DNA from: Azomonas agilis
GTDB taxonomy: Bacteria > Pseudomonadota > Gammaproteobacteria > Pseudomonadales > Pseudomonadaceae
Assembly: GCF_007830255.1 (NCBI RefSeq)
Contig: NZ_VLKG01000002.1
Location: forward strand, 62,001 to 126,000
Direction of reading: 5' to 3'
Length of the DNA: 64,000 nt
Shown here: positions 47,453-56,803 of the stretch, piece after piece
How positions within the stretch are numbered: position 1 is the first letter of the stretch
How the letters are laid out: each line of letters begins with the position of its first letter
Notes under the pieces: generated by a model
What the model saw: only the letters and a program-made list of their open reading frames with translations
What the model was told of the DNA's origin: nothing
Databases searched by the model: none
Made by a program: the position numbers and the translations under genes

Positions 47453-48271
47453 CTAGCGACTCTGGGTGTTAAAAGAGATGGCAATGGACACCTCCATAGC
47501 GCGCGGCGGAGGTATAAAAGGAGCACTGGCTGAGGCGGCCTGTAGTGCATGACGGTCGAGGGCGGGATGTCCGCTGCTGCGGGCGATGCGTAACGAGCCG
47601 GATAGGATTGAACCGTCGGCAGCGATGCGAAAACTGATCACCGGAATGCCCTGACTGCCATCCCGCCGCGCCTCGCTGGGATAGATCAGGTTGCTTTGAA
47701 TCAAGCGGCGAATGGTCTTTAGATATTGCTTGATCAGGTCGGCTTGTTGCGGCTGATGCGCGATGCTTTGTTGCATGTGCGCCTGCTGTTGCCCTTGGCC
47801 CGAATCGGTGCTTTCCTTTGTGGTTACTGGCGTAGCGGTGGGTTGCTTCGAGGTTTTTTCGGGTTTTTTCGCCACCGGCTGGGGTTTTTCCTGCACTTGA
47901 GGGCGCGCTGGTTTGTCGGGAATAGGGGTAGCCGAGGCTTTGGGAAGTGGGATGGCGTTGGGTTTGGTCACTACCACTTTGGGAGCGGGTGGTTGCGCTT
48001 CCCTTGGCTTGCTGGGCTCCGGTGTTGTATTGGGTTTGGAGGCTTCCTGAGTGCTGGTTGCAGCCTTTTGTGCATGGGTGCGGGAACCTGCCGAGCTTTG
48101 CTCGATTTGGCGCTCGGCGATAATGCCCTGAATCTCGATCACTAACCGATCTTTGGTAGGTGGTTGCACGGGGGTTGGCTGGTGCAGGATCAGAGCGGCC
48201 ACGGCTGCGTGCATGCTCACGGAAAACACAAATCCTAGACTGATCCTGATTTTTGCTATGCCCATAAGCAT
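47453..48271 (-). CDS. TonB-like energy transducer
   Basis: 272 residues. One N-terminal membrane helix (IRISLGFVFSVSMHAAVAALIL) is followed by a Pro/Lys/Thr-rich spacer (about residues 60-170) and a C-terminal TonB domain (LIYPSEARRDGSQGIPVISFRI, then LRIARSSGHPALDRHAL and a final beta strand VSIAISFN). TonB proteins carry proton-motive force from ExbBD to outer-membrane receptors. ExbB and ExbD are not nearby. It may serve a receptor for the substrate of this locus. An ATG 6 nt downstream is an alternative start. It lies 44 nt upstream of the end of the TPS transporter gene on the same strand order. Confidence 0.85.
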   Translation of the reverse strand: MLMGIAKIRISLGFVFSVSMHAAVAALILHQPTPVQPPTKDRLVIEIQGIIAERQIEQSSAGSRTHAQKAATSTQEASKPNTTPEPSKPREAQPPAPKVVVTKPNAIPLPKASATPIPDKPARPQVQEKPQPVAKKPEKTSKQPTATPVTTKESTDSGQGQQQAHMQQSIAHQPQQADLIKQYLKTIRRLIQSNLIYPSEARRDGSQGIPVISFRIAADGSILSGSLRIARSSGHPALDRHALQAASASAPFIPPPRAMEVSIAISFNTQSR

Positions 48272-48315
48272 TCATTACTAAGCAGCCGCTGGAAAAGGGT
48301 AGGGTTAAGAGGTGG

Positions 48316-50118
48316 TTAAAACTTCAGCCCCAGTTGCGCCAGAAAGCGGCTCTGGGTGTGGCGTTCACTGAGGTTGTCTTGGGGGCCAAGGGTTCGAGCA
48401 AACATCATGCGGCCAAATAAATATTTAGTGCTCAGGTTGTAGCTCAGGCCAATATCCTTCAGCTTGGTGCCGTTGCGTTCGCTGGTGTAGCTGGCATCTT
48501 CCTGATACACCCGCCCCATATCGAAGAAAATCCCCGCCGCATGCTCGATGCCAAACAGGCTGGGTAAGGAGCGGCGCAGTTCGCCATTGAACAGGTAGCC
48601 GCTGTCTTCGCTGATGCCTTCGGGGTAGGACTTCACCCCAGAAGTCCCAGAAATGCTCATTTGTTCGCTGCTGTCTAAATTGCTGCTCAGCGACTTTTGC
48701 GCACTGAGGGAAATCAATCCGGTTAAGGTGGGAGTGAGGGCCAAATTGCCCGACCAAGATAGGTTGAGCTTGCTGAAATCGCCCAGAGTGTCCGCGCCAG
48801 CTCGATTAAAGGCGCGATCTTCATGGCCTCGTATGTCTAAGCGGCCAAAGCTGATGCCGGCAAACAGGCTGCTGAACAGATCCATGCCGAGCAGGTCGCC
48901 AAAGTGATCCTGCTGAACGCCGAAGCGCGCTACCTTGATGCTGCGGGTGGTGGAAGTGTCTAGCTGTTTGATTTCATCCCGTAGGCTCTTTTTGGCTAGA
49001 TTCAGCGACAGGTATAGGCTGTTTTGCCGGGTACGGATCACAGGATAAGACAAGGTGCCTTCGAAGATTTCTGAGGTGCCGTGGGCGTCCAGATCCGAAT
49101 ATTCTTCCCCCAGCTCATAAGTGGTGCGCGAGGCAGCCAGCGTCATGCGTAAACCATTGGGCAGCAGCGGAAAGGAGTAGGCAATGCGCCCGCTTTCCAG
49201 CCCTTGGGATTTGCGTTCTGAGGTCATACCGCTGATGGACAGACCATCGCCAAAGCCTAGTGGGGAGGCAATATCCAGACCGAAGCTCATCCGGTTTTTG
49301 CCGGTGTAGCGCGAGCCATGATTGTCGTACATCAGGTAGCCATTGATGAGGTCGCCGGGTTCGACGCTGACCTCAAAGTCCGAGGTACCATACTGTGCAC
49401 CGGGCGCAATGGTGACGCTGGGCATGCTGGCACCGGGTAGGTCATAGATCAGCAGCATGGCCCGTTCTAGGCCATCACGGGTTACTGCACCGGAGGAGTC
49501 CTTAGTTTGCTGGTCTAGGATTTGTTGCAGAAAACGATCACTCACCCGCGATTGGTTAATGAGCTGAATCCTTCCGTACTCCCCCACGATCACCCGAATA
49601 GACAGCACACCCTCAGAGGCATCCTGTTTGGGGATGTAGGCTTTGGCCACCAGATAGCCTAGCTTTCGATAGTGTTGGGTAATCTGATTGGCTGCTTCGA
49701 GGATTTCTCCCATGCTCAGAGCGCGGTTCTGGTACGGAACCAGTAAGGCCAGAAGTTCTTGTTCATCCACAAATTGGGCGTTTTCTAACCGAAAGGCTTT
49801 AACAAATAAGGTTTTGCCTTCAGGTAAGACTAAGGAAGGTTCTTCTTGCAGCAGGATGGGAGCCTGAGGCGGTTGTTTGGGTAAGGGGGGTTTAGGTGGT
49901 GCAGAATCGCGAATGGCATCGGCACTGTCGTAATTGGGCAGGCTTTGGGCAAGGCTATAGCCTGAAAATAGGCCGCTCCCCACGAAGATTGCGAGCAAAG
50001 TCAGCAGATTGCGGTAGTTCAGGTTCCCTATAAATGTTCTGGATGAATGACTCACAAGTCTGCTGTCCCAATAAAAAATGAAAAAACCATCCCCTGCGCT
50101 GTCTGGACGACCGCGCAT
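48316..50118 (-). CDS. TPS outer-membrane transporter (FhaC/ShlB family)
   Basis: Up to 600 residues; the first 30 are uncertain because the likely signal peptide (LLTLLAIFVGSGLFSGYSLAQ) begins near residue 37, so an internal start is likely. A Pro-rich linker (PPKPPLPKQPPQAP) and POTRA domains (LFVKAFRLENAQFVDEQELL; GYLVAKAYIPKQDASEGVLSIRVI) precede a 16-strand barrel. NGYLMYDNHGSRYTG starts the barrel, and the end FLAQLGLKF has the terminal Phe needed for BAM insertion. It exports its partner across the outer membrane; the FhaB-like gene divergent from it is the obvious partner. Confidence 0.9.
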   Translation of the reverse strand: MRGRPDSAGDGFFIFYWDSRLVSHSSRTFIGNLNYRNLLTLLAIFVGSGLFSGYSLAQSLPNYDSADAIRDSAPPKPPLPKQPPQAPILLQEEPSLVLPEGKTLFVKAFRLENAQFVDEQELLALLVPYQNRALSMGEILEAANQITQHYRKLGYLVAKAYIPKQDASEGVLSIRVIVGEYGRIQLINQSRVSDRFLQQILDQQTKDSSGAVTRDGLERAMLLIYDLPGASMPSVTIAPGAQYGTSDFEVSVEPGDLINGYLMYDNHGSRYTGKNRMSFGLDIASPLGFGDGLSISGMTSERKSQGLESGRIAYSFPLLPNGLRMTLAASRTTYELGEEYSDLDAHGTSEIFEGTLSYPVIRTRQNSLYLSLNLAKKSLRDEIKQLDTSTTRSIKVARFGVQQDHFGDLLGMDLFSSLFAGISFGRLDIRGHEDRAFNRAGADTLGDFSKLNLSWSGNLALTPTLTGLISLSAQKSLSSNLDSSEQMSISGTSGVKSYPEGISEDSGYLFNGELRRSLPSLFGIEHAAGIFFDMGRVYQEDASYTSERNGTKLKDIGLSYNLSTKYLFGRMMFARTLGPQDNLSERHTQSRFLAQLGLKF

Positions 50119-50635
50119 TCCACCCTTAAGGGTTTGTTGCTCTAGGAAGATTGGATGCCGAGGCGCTTAGGCCTAAGGGCTATCCTGACGGGGAGGTGGT
50201 GTGCTGCTGGGTTGAGGATTCATGGTGTTTTCTTCGCTTCAGTTAACACGAGTTCTGTTTGAGCCTCGTACGCTGTGGTGCTTTACCTAATACAAGGTAT
50301 TAAGCAAGAAAAAGGCCATCATGGGCTATTTCGGTTTTATTTCAGACTATATGTATAGTTTTGTACATATATAAGGAGATTGACTTTCTAGTTCGGTGCT
50401 ATTGAAATGGTACATTTATGACATTTTGTATTGTTGATGACATAATATGTTTTTATTTATACATAAAATAAAGCCTTCTAACCCAGATAAGCCCAGACTA
50501 GAGCGCGGCTGTGTGTAACGCCTGTCTTGTATCCATTGCGTTACTTTAAGTATTGATTCGGATTAAGTCTTAATAGGCTGGCCTGCTTTTTGTATAGCCT
50601 TGTATAGCTAAAATTGAGGAATACAAGGAAGCGCT
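50119..50635. other. Divergent intergenic region between TPS transporter and exoprotein
   Basis: 517 nt, strongly A+T-rich from 50330 to 50480. It must hold the promoters of both TPS partners. A perfect 8-bp inverted repeat lies at 50348-50371. No gene recognised. Confidence 0.6.
50348..50371. promoter_or_regulatory. Inverted repeat, possible operator of the TPS locus
   Basis: TATATGTA (50348-50355) and TACATATA (50364-50371), a perfect 8-bp inverted repeat with an 8-nt gap in the divergent region, 265 nt before the exoprotein start and 230 nt from the transporter gene. Confidence 0.4.
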
Positions 50636-53600
50636 ATGGTTTCTGCTTCGTTCGGACGCTGGGAGGGCTGGCAGCTATCGCCCAAGGCTCGCTTGGTTTG
50701 GCTGGTTTCAATAGCGCTGTACAGCTTGTCTCCGGTGAGTCTTGCTGCCCCCGTGTTGGGTAATGGTGGCGTGGCCAGCGGTAGTGCGGTCATCAATCAA
50801 TCGGGATCAGTGACCACCATTGAGCAATCCACGGCTAAAGCCGTCATTAATTGGCAGAGCTTTGGAGTGGCTCCTGCGGAAAGCGTCCAATTCAAGCAAC
50901 CCAACGCTTCCTCTATTACTCTGAACCGGGTGATCGGTAATGAGCGCAGCGTGATTGAAGGCGCTTTGACTGCGAACGGTCAGGTGTTTTTGATCAACTC
51001 CAACGGCGTGCTCTTCAGTCAGGGATCGCGGGTTAATACGGCGGGTTTGGTGGCCAGTACCTTGGATGTGAGCGACTCAGATTTCAATGCTGGAGTCTTT
51101 CGGTTCAAGGGTAATGGTACTAAAGGCAGTGTCACTAACCTTGGCAGTTTGAATGCCAGTTCTGGTGGATACATTGCCTTGTTAGGCAGTGAAGTTTCCA
51201 ACCAAGGGGTAGTGGTGGCCACGCGGGGAACCGTGGCCTTAGGTGCGGGTAGCCAAATTAATCTGCGCTTTGACGGCAATACCTTGCTGGGGATGGACGT
51301 AGAACAGGGAGTTTTGGATGCCTTGGTGGAAAACCAACAAGCTATCTATGCCGATGGGGGGCGAGTGATCCTAACCGCCCAAGCCGCCGATGATTTGTTG
51401 ACCGCCCAAGTAAATAATAAAGGCTTGATTCAGGCCCAAAGCATTGATGACCTACTGGGCGAGGTACAGCTCAATGCGGGTCAAGGAGTGGTCAGTCTGG
51501 GTGGAAGCTTGGATATTTCCTCCGGCTCTGGCACGGGCGGCAGTATCAGTGCCCAAGGTCGCCGCTTTGCGCTGGATTCCAACACGCGCCTTTTGGCCAG
51601 CAGCCTGACCTTGACCACCCCAGATAGCTTTAGCCTCGGCACTAACACGGCAGACAGCACACTCAGCTTATCCACCGCTGAATTAGCGACAGCCCTGTCT
51701 CAACTATCGGTGAATTTAAGTGCTGCCCGTGGAAATCTTGAAGTCAATGCGCCCCTAAGCTGGTCGGCCAATACCCTAGGCTTGTATTCCAATCAAAATA
51801 TCAACATCAATTCAGTGTTATCGGCTACCGATAAGGCCAGCTTTTTAGCTTCTTGGGGGCCATCTTCCCGTACTGCCGTGGCGAATTACGACGGCTATCA
51901 AGCCTTAGTCGATCCTCAGTTTAAAGAGCAGTTGTATAACATCAATATGGCCCTAGAGACGGATGCCGCAGGCCAATATACGGATCGCTTTGTCGGGCGG
52001 ATTGATTTCAACAGCACAGGCCGTGTGCAACTGGGTGAGACGGGCAAGCTCCAGAGCTATCAGGTGATTAAAACCCTTGATGAGTTACGCACCGTTACAG
52101 CGAGCGGAAATTACCTATTAGGGAATGATCTGGACTTGGCCTCGGTCAGCCATTGGACGGCCTTGGCCGATGGTAAAACCTTTAACGGTAATTTCAACGG
52201 TTTTGGTCATCTGCTCACCAACCTAAAATCCAGCGGCGATGCTTTGTTTAAGTCGTTAGGGACGGCGCAATACAGCGGCAGCAGTTGGCGGAATACTAAA
52301 ATCACTGGCCCCTCCATCAGTAATTTGGGCCTGACCGGAGTGGATATTCAGGCTATTGACGCAACGGATAACAGCATTGGCGCTTTGGTTGGCACGTCCA
52401 GCGGTATCCTGAACCATGTGTTTGCCAGTGGTCGTATTAATGTCAGCCAATCGCCGATGGCCAGCGGTTATGTGGGGGGTGTGGCGGGCCGTGTGCGTGG
52501 ATTGGTGCAAAATAGCTACGCCAAGGTGGACATTACCAGCCATAACTATCTGTATGCCGGGGGCTTTGCGGGCCTGATTAATGGCAGCGCCCGCTTGGCC
52601 AATAATGCGGCCTTGGGGAATGTCAAAGTCACGGCTGATCCCGGCATGTTTAGCCTGAGTAGCATGATGGCTGCTGGAGGATTTGTTGGCAGCTTTGAGG
52701 GCGATACTCTGATTGACTCCTACGCCAGCGGTGCGGTGGAGGGGGGGTGGTATGTGGGCGGTTTCGTCGGTCAGATCGTCACGCCTGGAGTGATTTACCG
52801 CAGTCTAGCTACGGGCAGCGTGACTTTGGATGATCGCATCGGCCCTAACTACGATGCTTCCGCCTCCGAGTGGCGCAATACAGGCGCAGCCGGTGGCTTT
52901 GTGGGCTACAGCAACGGCACCATTTCGCGCTCTGCTTCTTCCGGTCGTGTGAGTGCTTTGTCCGGTAATACGCTGGCCTTGGGCGGTTTTGCCGGGTACA
53001 CCAACAGCACCGATATTGCTTTTTCCATCAATAACTTCTGGAATTTAGAAACCAGCGGTATTGCCTTTATCGGGCGTGGCGAGGGTGTAATTCCTGACCA
53101 CAGCTCCCACCACGGTGAAGGTTGGTCGAGCGGTGGCGGTAGTGAAACTCCGGTGGCGGATGCTTTGGGTTTAACCCCCGCCCAATTGCATCAAGGCGCA
53201 CAGGGTTTGAGCGCGGATCAGTTTGCCAATGTGCAGCAATATCAGAATGGGCCAACGGGGCAGACAGTTACGCCGACCCCGGCTAATCCTCAGCCCTCGA
53301 ACCCTTCGGGGCCACAAACTCCGGTTGATCCGGTGGTTCCAGAACCTAATCCCTCTACGCCGGGCAATGGTTCAGGAGGTAGTGGTGGAGGAGGTACTGG
53401 TAATGGCGGTGGTACGGGAGGCATTGCCCAAAATCCTCGTGCTCTGTTAGCTACTAACCAAGCCAACCGCATTCGTGAGCGCTATCAGTTAGAACTGGCC
53501 CACACCTCAGCGGCCAGTTTTAAAATGGCGGCTTCAGGTATGTCGATGCCACCCGCAGTGCATGAGCACATTCATTTTGACCACGACAAAGGCTTCTCGG

Positions 53601-53674
53601 CCAATATCCGTAGTATCTCCATCGACGGCGTACAGTTTGATCTGGAAGATGAAGATTCGGCTGATAACCCATAA
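50636..53674 (+). CDS. FhaB-like two-partner-secretion exoprotein with GLUG repeats
   Basis: 1012 residues. Extended signal (about 38 residues, ending SPVSLAAP); TPS secretion domain (residues 40-290: GSVTTIEQSTAKAVINWQSF, SSITLNRVIGNERSVIEGAL, VFLINSNGVLFSQGS); then a beta-helical region with about six GLUG-type repeats (GGVAGRVRG, GGFAGLINGS, GGFVGSFEG, GGFVGQIV, GGFVGYSNGT, GGFAGYTNS). A Pro/Thr then Gly/Ser-rich linker (about residues 860-920) leads to a C-terminal domain with HEHIHFDHDKG and an acidic end. The size is near that of HxuA, the haem-releasing TPS protein of Haemophilus, far shorter than adhesins. It is 43 nt ahead of an ABC importer on the same strand. A metal- or haem-binding role is inference. 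Confidence 0.85.
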   Translation: MVSASFGRWEGWQLSPKARLVWLVSIALYSLSPVSLAAPVLGNGGVASGSAVINQSGSVTTIEQSTAKAVINWQSFGVAPAESVQFKQPNASSITLNRVIGNERSVIEGALTANGQVFLINSNGVLFSQGSRVNTAGLVASTLDVSDSDFNAGVFRFKGNGTKGSVTNLGSLNASSGGYIALLGSEVSNQGVVVATRGTVALGAGSQINLRFDGNTLLGMDVEQGVLDALVENQQAIYADGGRVILTAQAADDLLTAQVNNKGLIQAQSIDDLLGEVQLNAGQGVVSLGGSLDISSGSGTGGSISAQGRRFALDSNTRLLASSLTLTTPDSFSLGTNTADSTLSLSTAELATALSQLSVNLSAARGNLEVNAPLSWSANTLGLYSNQNININSVLSATDKASFLASWGPSSRTAVANYDGYQALVDPQFKEQLYNINMALETDAAGQYTDRFVGRIDFNSTGRVQLGETGKLQSYQVIKTLDELRTVTASGNYLLGNDLDLASVSHWTALADGKTFNGNFNGFGHLLTNLKSSGDALFKSLGTAQYSGSSWRNTKITGPSISNLGLTGVDIQAIDATDNSIGALVGTSSGILNHVFASGRINVSQSPMASGYVGGVAGRVRGLVQNSYAKVDITSHNYLYAGGFAGLINGSARLANNAALGNVKVTADPGMFSLSSMMAAGGFVGSFEGDTLIDSYASGAVEGGWYVGGFVGQIVTPGVIYRSLATGSVTLDDRIGPNYDASASEWRNTGAAGGFVGYSNGTISRSASSGRVSALSGNTLALGGFAGYTNSTDIAFSINNFWNLETSGIAFIGRGEGVIPDHSSHHGEGWSSGGGSETPVADALGLTPAQLHQGAQGLSADQFANVQQYQNGPTGQTVTPTPANPQPSNPSGPQTPVDPVVPEPNPSTPGNGSGGSGGGGTGNGGGTGGIAQNPRALLATNQANRIRERYQLELAHTSAASFKMAASGMSMPPAVHEHIHFDHDKGFSANIRSISIDGVQFDLEDEDSADNP

Positions 53675-53717
53675 TGGCTTGCTGACGACGGTGTATTCAG
53701 CTTTGTAGGTGTTTTTA

Positions 53718-54776
53718 ATGGGTCATTGGGTGCGTTTGCGGGGTTGGATAAATGAGCGACTGGTCGGACGATCCGTAGGTCTGTCCTTATTACTCCTGTT
53801 AGTACTGGTCAGCACTTTGGTGGCCTTGGGATCTGGTCGTTATGCGGTGGGTTTTTGGAATACCTTGGAGTTTTTCGGCACGACTTTGGGACTGGCCCAG
53901 ATGGAGGCCGATCAGTTTGAGCTGCTGTACAGTGTTCTGATTGAAATTCGTTTACCCAGAGTCTTAGCCGCCTTGCTGCTGGGGGCGGCGCTGGCGGCTT
54001 CAGGGGCCGCCTTTCAAGGTGTGTTTCGTAATCCCTTGGTGTCACCTAACTTACTCGGTGTGTTGTCCGGCTCGGCCTTTGGTGCGGTGCTGGGTATGCT
54101 GCTAGGCGGAGGCTGGTTGGTGGTGCAACTGATGGCCTTTGTCTTCGGTCTGATAGCCGTAGCTTTGGCATTAAGCATTGCCCATACCTTCGGCAAGGGC
54201 TCGCTGATCATGTTGGTGCTGGGCGGGATTCTGTCCAGTGCGCTGTTTGCTGCCTTGGTATCCACCCTGAAGTATGTCGCTGATCCCTACAACGAATTGC
54301 CGGTAATCACCCTGTGGCTGATGGGCAGTTTGGCCTCGGTGGATTTAGACGAAATCCTTTGGGCCGCCATTCCTATGGGCCTAACTATGCTGCTGCTGTG
54401 CCTGTCCGGACGCTGGTTGGATGCCTTGGCAATGGGGGATGATGAAGCTAGAACTCTAGGCGTACCTGTCACCCTAGTACGTTATGGAGTGATTGCGGGC
54501 GCGGCCTTGCTCGGAGCATTAACGGTATCTCTAGCCGGAATGATCGGCTGGATCGGTTTAATCGTGCCTCACATTGCGCGGCTAATCTGTGGCCCCAGTC
54601 AGTGCCGAGTGTTGCCGGTGTCCATCCTGCTGGGAGCCAGCTTTTTGGTCTGGGCCGACTTACTGGCCCGCAGCCTGACCGACAGTGAAATTCCCATCGG
54701 CATTGTGACCGAGCTGCTGGGGATTCCGGTATTTCTGCTGGTGCTGCGTCGGACTCGTAAGAGCTGGGAGTCTTGA
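53718..54776 (+). CDS. FecCD-family ABC transporter permease
   Basis: 352 residues from ATG 53718 (a GTG 9 nt upstream is in frame). About nine to ten membrane helices; LRLPRVLAALLLGAALAASGAAFQGVFRNPLVSPNLLGV-type motif (seen as IEIRLPRVLAALLLGAAL and FRNPLVSPNLLGVLSG) is the signature of siderophore, haem and cobalamin importers. The GMIGWIGLIVPHIARL coupling helix contacts the ATPase. Its TGA overlaps the ATG of the ATPase gene (TGATG). In the same direction as, and 43 nt after, the exoprotein gene. Confidence 0.93.
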   Translation: MGHWVRLRGWINERLVGRSVGLSLLLLLVLVSTLVALGSGRYAVGFWNTLEFFGTTLGLAQMEADQFELLYSVLIEIRLPRVLAALLLGAALAASGAAFQGVFRNPLVSPNLLGVLSGSAFGAVLGMLLGGGWLVVQLMAFVFGLIAVALALSIAHTFGKGSLIMLVLGGILSSALFAALVSTLKYVADPYNELPVITLWLMGSLASVDLDEILWAAIPMGLTMLLLCLSGRWLDALAMGDDEARTLGVPVTLVRYGVIAGAALLGALTVSLAGMIGWIGLIVPHIARLICGPSQCRVLPVSILLGASFLVWADLLARSLTDSEIPIGIVTELLGIPVFLLVLRRTRKSWES

Positions 54777-55546
54777 TGGAGCCACAAGTGCTGTGTGCTA
54801 ACGGGCTGAGCTTTAAACGCGGCCAACAGACTGTGTTGGAGGGCGTGGATTTATCCCTGTCTTCAGGGGATATGCTGGCACTCTTAGGCGTAAACGGAGC
54901 TGGAAAAACTACGCTGCTGCGCTGTCTGCTGGGGTTATTGAACCCTTCTGAGGGGCAGGTGACCTTAGAGGGTAAGGCGCTAAGCGATTGGCCTCGGCAT
55001 CAACTGGCCCGTCATCTGGCCTATGTGCCCCAAGCCCATGTAGCGCCCTTTCCCTTTAGCGTGCGCGAAGTGGTGGCCTTAGGGCGCTTGCCTCATCAAA
55101 GGCTCTTGCAGGCGGAAACCCAAGCCGATGCTGAGGCGGTGGGCTTAGCCCTTGAACAACTAAGCATCACCGCCTTAGCTCAGCGGCCCTATACCGAATT
55201 ATCAGGCGGGGAACGCCAGCTTACTTTGATTGCCCGTGCCTTAGCGCAGGGCGCGCGGCTGCTGATTATGGATGAGCCGGTCAGTGGGCTGGATTTTGGC
55301 CATCAGATACGGTTGCTGCGTCATCTGGAGCGCTTAGCCGCGCAGGGCTATGGCATTCTCCAGACCACCCACTATCCCGACCATGCTTTGGCCTATGCCA
55401 ACCGGGTGGCCGTTCTGCATCAAGGACGTATCGAAGCGGATGATGTGCCGACCCAAGTGATTACCGTAGAGCGGATTCGTCGTTTATATCAAATAGATGT
55501 AGAGATTGTGCCGGTATCCAGTGGACGGCATGCCCTGATTTATTGA
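54776..55546 (+). CDS. FecE-type ABC transporter ATPase
   Basis: 256 residues. Walker A GVNGAGKTTLLR, Q-loop YVPQAHVAPFPF, signature LSGGERQL, Walker B LLIMDEPVSGLDF and switch His in QTTHYPDHAL. It powers import through the FecCD-type permease just upstream, with which it overlaps by one base. Substrate class for this group is iron-siderophore, haem, cobalamin or other metal chelates. Confidence 0.95.
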   Translation: MEPQVLCANGLSFKRGQQTVLEGVDLSLSSGDMLALLGVNGAGKTTLLRCLLGLLNPSEGQVTLEGKALSDWPRHQLARHLAYVPQAHVAPFPFSVREVVALGRLPHQRLLQAETQADAEAVGLALEQLSITALAQRPYTELSGGERQLTLIARALAQGARLLIMDEPVSGLDFGHQIRLLRHLERLAAQGYGILQTTHYPDHALAYANRVAVLHQGRIEADDVPTQVITVERIRRLYQIDVEIVPVSSGRHALIY

Positions 55547-55565
55547 GTCACTTAGGTTTGGAGGG

Positions 55566-56675
55566 ATGAGCGTGAGTAGTGTGCAGTCTGTATGGAGATT
55601 TTGGGCTTTTAGCGTGGGATTAACCTTGCTGTTGTTGGCCACGTCTGAGGTTATGGCCAAATCCGTGACCGATATGCTGGGGCGAACGGTTGAAGTACCC
55701 GATCGGATTGAGCGCGTGGTGGGTGCCGCTCCGCCCATAACTTCCCTGATGTTTGCTTTAGCGCCTGAGGCTTTAGTGGGCTTGAATATGCCCTTTGCCG
55801 CAGGTGATGAGCGTTTTATCGGCACTCGGTTGCCTGCATTGCCCGTGGTGGGCGGGATTTTGGGGCACGGGCGGCGCATGCAGCCGGAAAGCATTTTGGA
55901 GTTGCGCCCCGACGTGGCACTGGCTTTAACCGGTTCCATTGTGCCCCAAGCCAGTATTGACGAGACAATTCGCCTGTTTAAACAGGTGGGCGTACCGGTG
56001 GTATTTGTAACACTCGATACCTTGGCCGATTGGCCGCAAGCTTTCCAATTCGTTGGGCAATTGTTGGGGAAAGAGACGCGAGCTCAGGAGTTAGGCAGTT
56101 ATATAACGGAGGCCATGGCCCGCGTGACTCAAGCGGTGGCTGATATACCAGAATCCTCACGCAAACGGGTGTATTACGCGCAAGGTCGGGACGGTTTAGC
56201 CACGGAGTGCGATACCTCCTTCCATGCCCAAGGGATTCGCTGGGCAGGCGGTTACAATGTGCATCGGTGCCCATCTAGCTCTTACATGGGCATGGAAGCA
56301 GTCAGCTTGGAGCAGGTGTTAGCCTACGCTCCTCAAGTCGTTATTGTGCAGGACAACAGCTTCTTGCCTCGTTTTCAGGAGCATGGCCCTTGGCGTAGGT
56401 TGCAGGCTCAGGTGCTGACCGTGCCTAAGAGCCCACTCAATTGGTTGGATCGGCCCGCCTCTTTTATGCTGGCTTTGGGCATTCAGTGGCTGACCCATGA
56501 ACTGTATCCCGAGCGCTTTCCCTTGGATCTAAAAGGCACTACGCAGGCGTTTTATGCCCGATTTTTCGGAGTAACCCTGACGGATGCTGATTTTGATTCC
56601 CTGTTTGCCGTGCAGGGTGAAGGTGCAGCGGGTTCGATGCATCAGCACTCGTTACACCACCACGGAGCTGAGTAG
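55566..56675 (+). CDS. Periplasmic metal/chelate-binding protein of the ABC importer
   Basis: 369 residues. Signal peptide (WAFSVGLTLLLLATSEVMA) followed by a type III (TroA/FepB-like) binding protein: VTDMLGRTVEVPDRIERVVG at the start, LRPDVALAL, DTLADWPQAFQFVGQLLG, YYAQGRDGLATE, and SPLNWLDRPASFMLALGIQWL near the end. The last residues are GSMHQHSLHHHGAE, six His/near-His positions not usual for this family. It delivers substrate to the permease. The His-rich tail hints at nickel, zinc or cobalt rather than a siderophore, but the family as a whole is mostly iron-linked. It is 19 nt after the ATPase gene. Confidence 0.9.
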   Translation: MSVSSVQSVWRFWAFSVGLTLLLLATSEVMAKSVTDMLGRTVEVPDRIERVVGAAPPITSLMFALAPEALVGLNMPFAAGDERFIGTRLPALPVVGGILGHGRRMQPESILELRPDVALALTGSIVPQASIDETIRLFKQVGVPVVFVTLDTLADWPQAFQFVGQLLGKETRAQELGSYITEAMARVTQAVADIPESSRKRVYYAQGRDGLATECDTSFHAQGIRWAGGYNVHRCPSSSYMGMEAVSLEQVLAYAPQVVIVQDNSFLPRFQEHGPWRRLQAQVLTVPKSPLNWLDRPASFMLALGIQWLTHELYPERFPLDLKGTTQAFYARFFGVTLTDADFDSLFAVQGEGAAGSMHQHSLHHHGAE

Positions 56676-56803
56676 GGTTTACGGCGATTAAAGGCTTCGC
56701 TGCTTCTGAAATATTTGTCATCTTATTCAAGCGGAAGCAGATGTGCTCCTGTCTTAAGATATGGCAGGCTGTTCATTCGGATTGCAGCATAGGAGCCTTT
56801 AGG

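Noticed and set aside
47469-48275. 268-codon frame fully overlapping the TonB-like gene in another minus-strand frame
   Set aside because: It is as long as the TonB frame, but its product is a low-complexity Ser/Arg/Gln string without a membrane anchor or the TonB fold. It reflects the Pro-rich spacer read out of frame.
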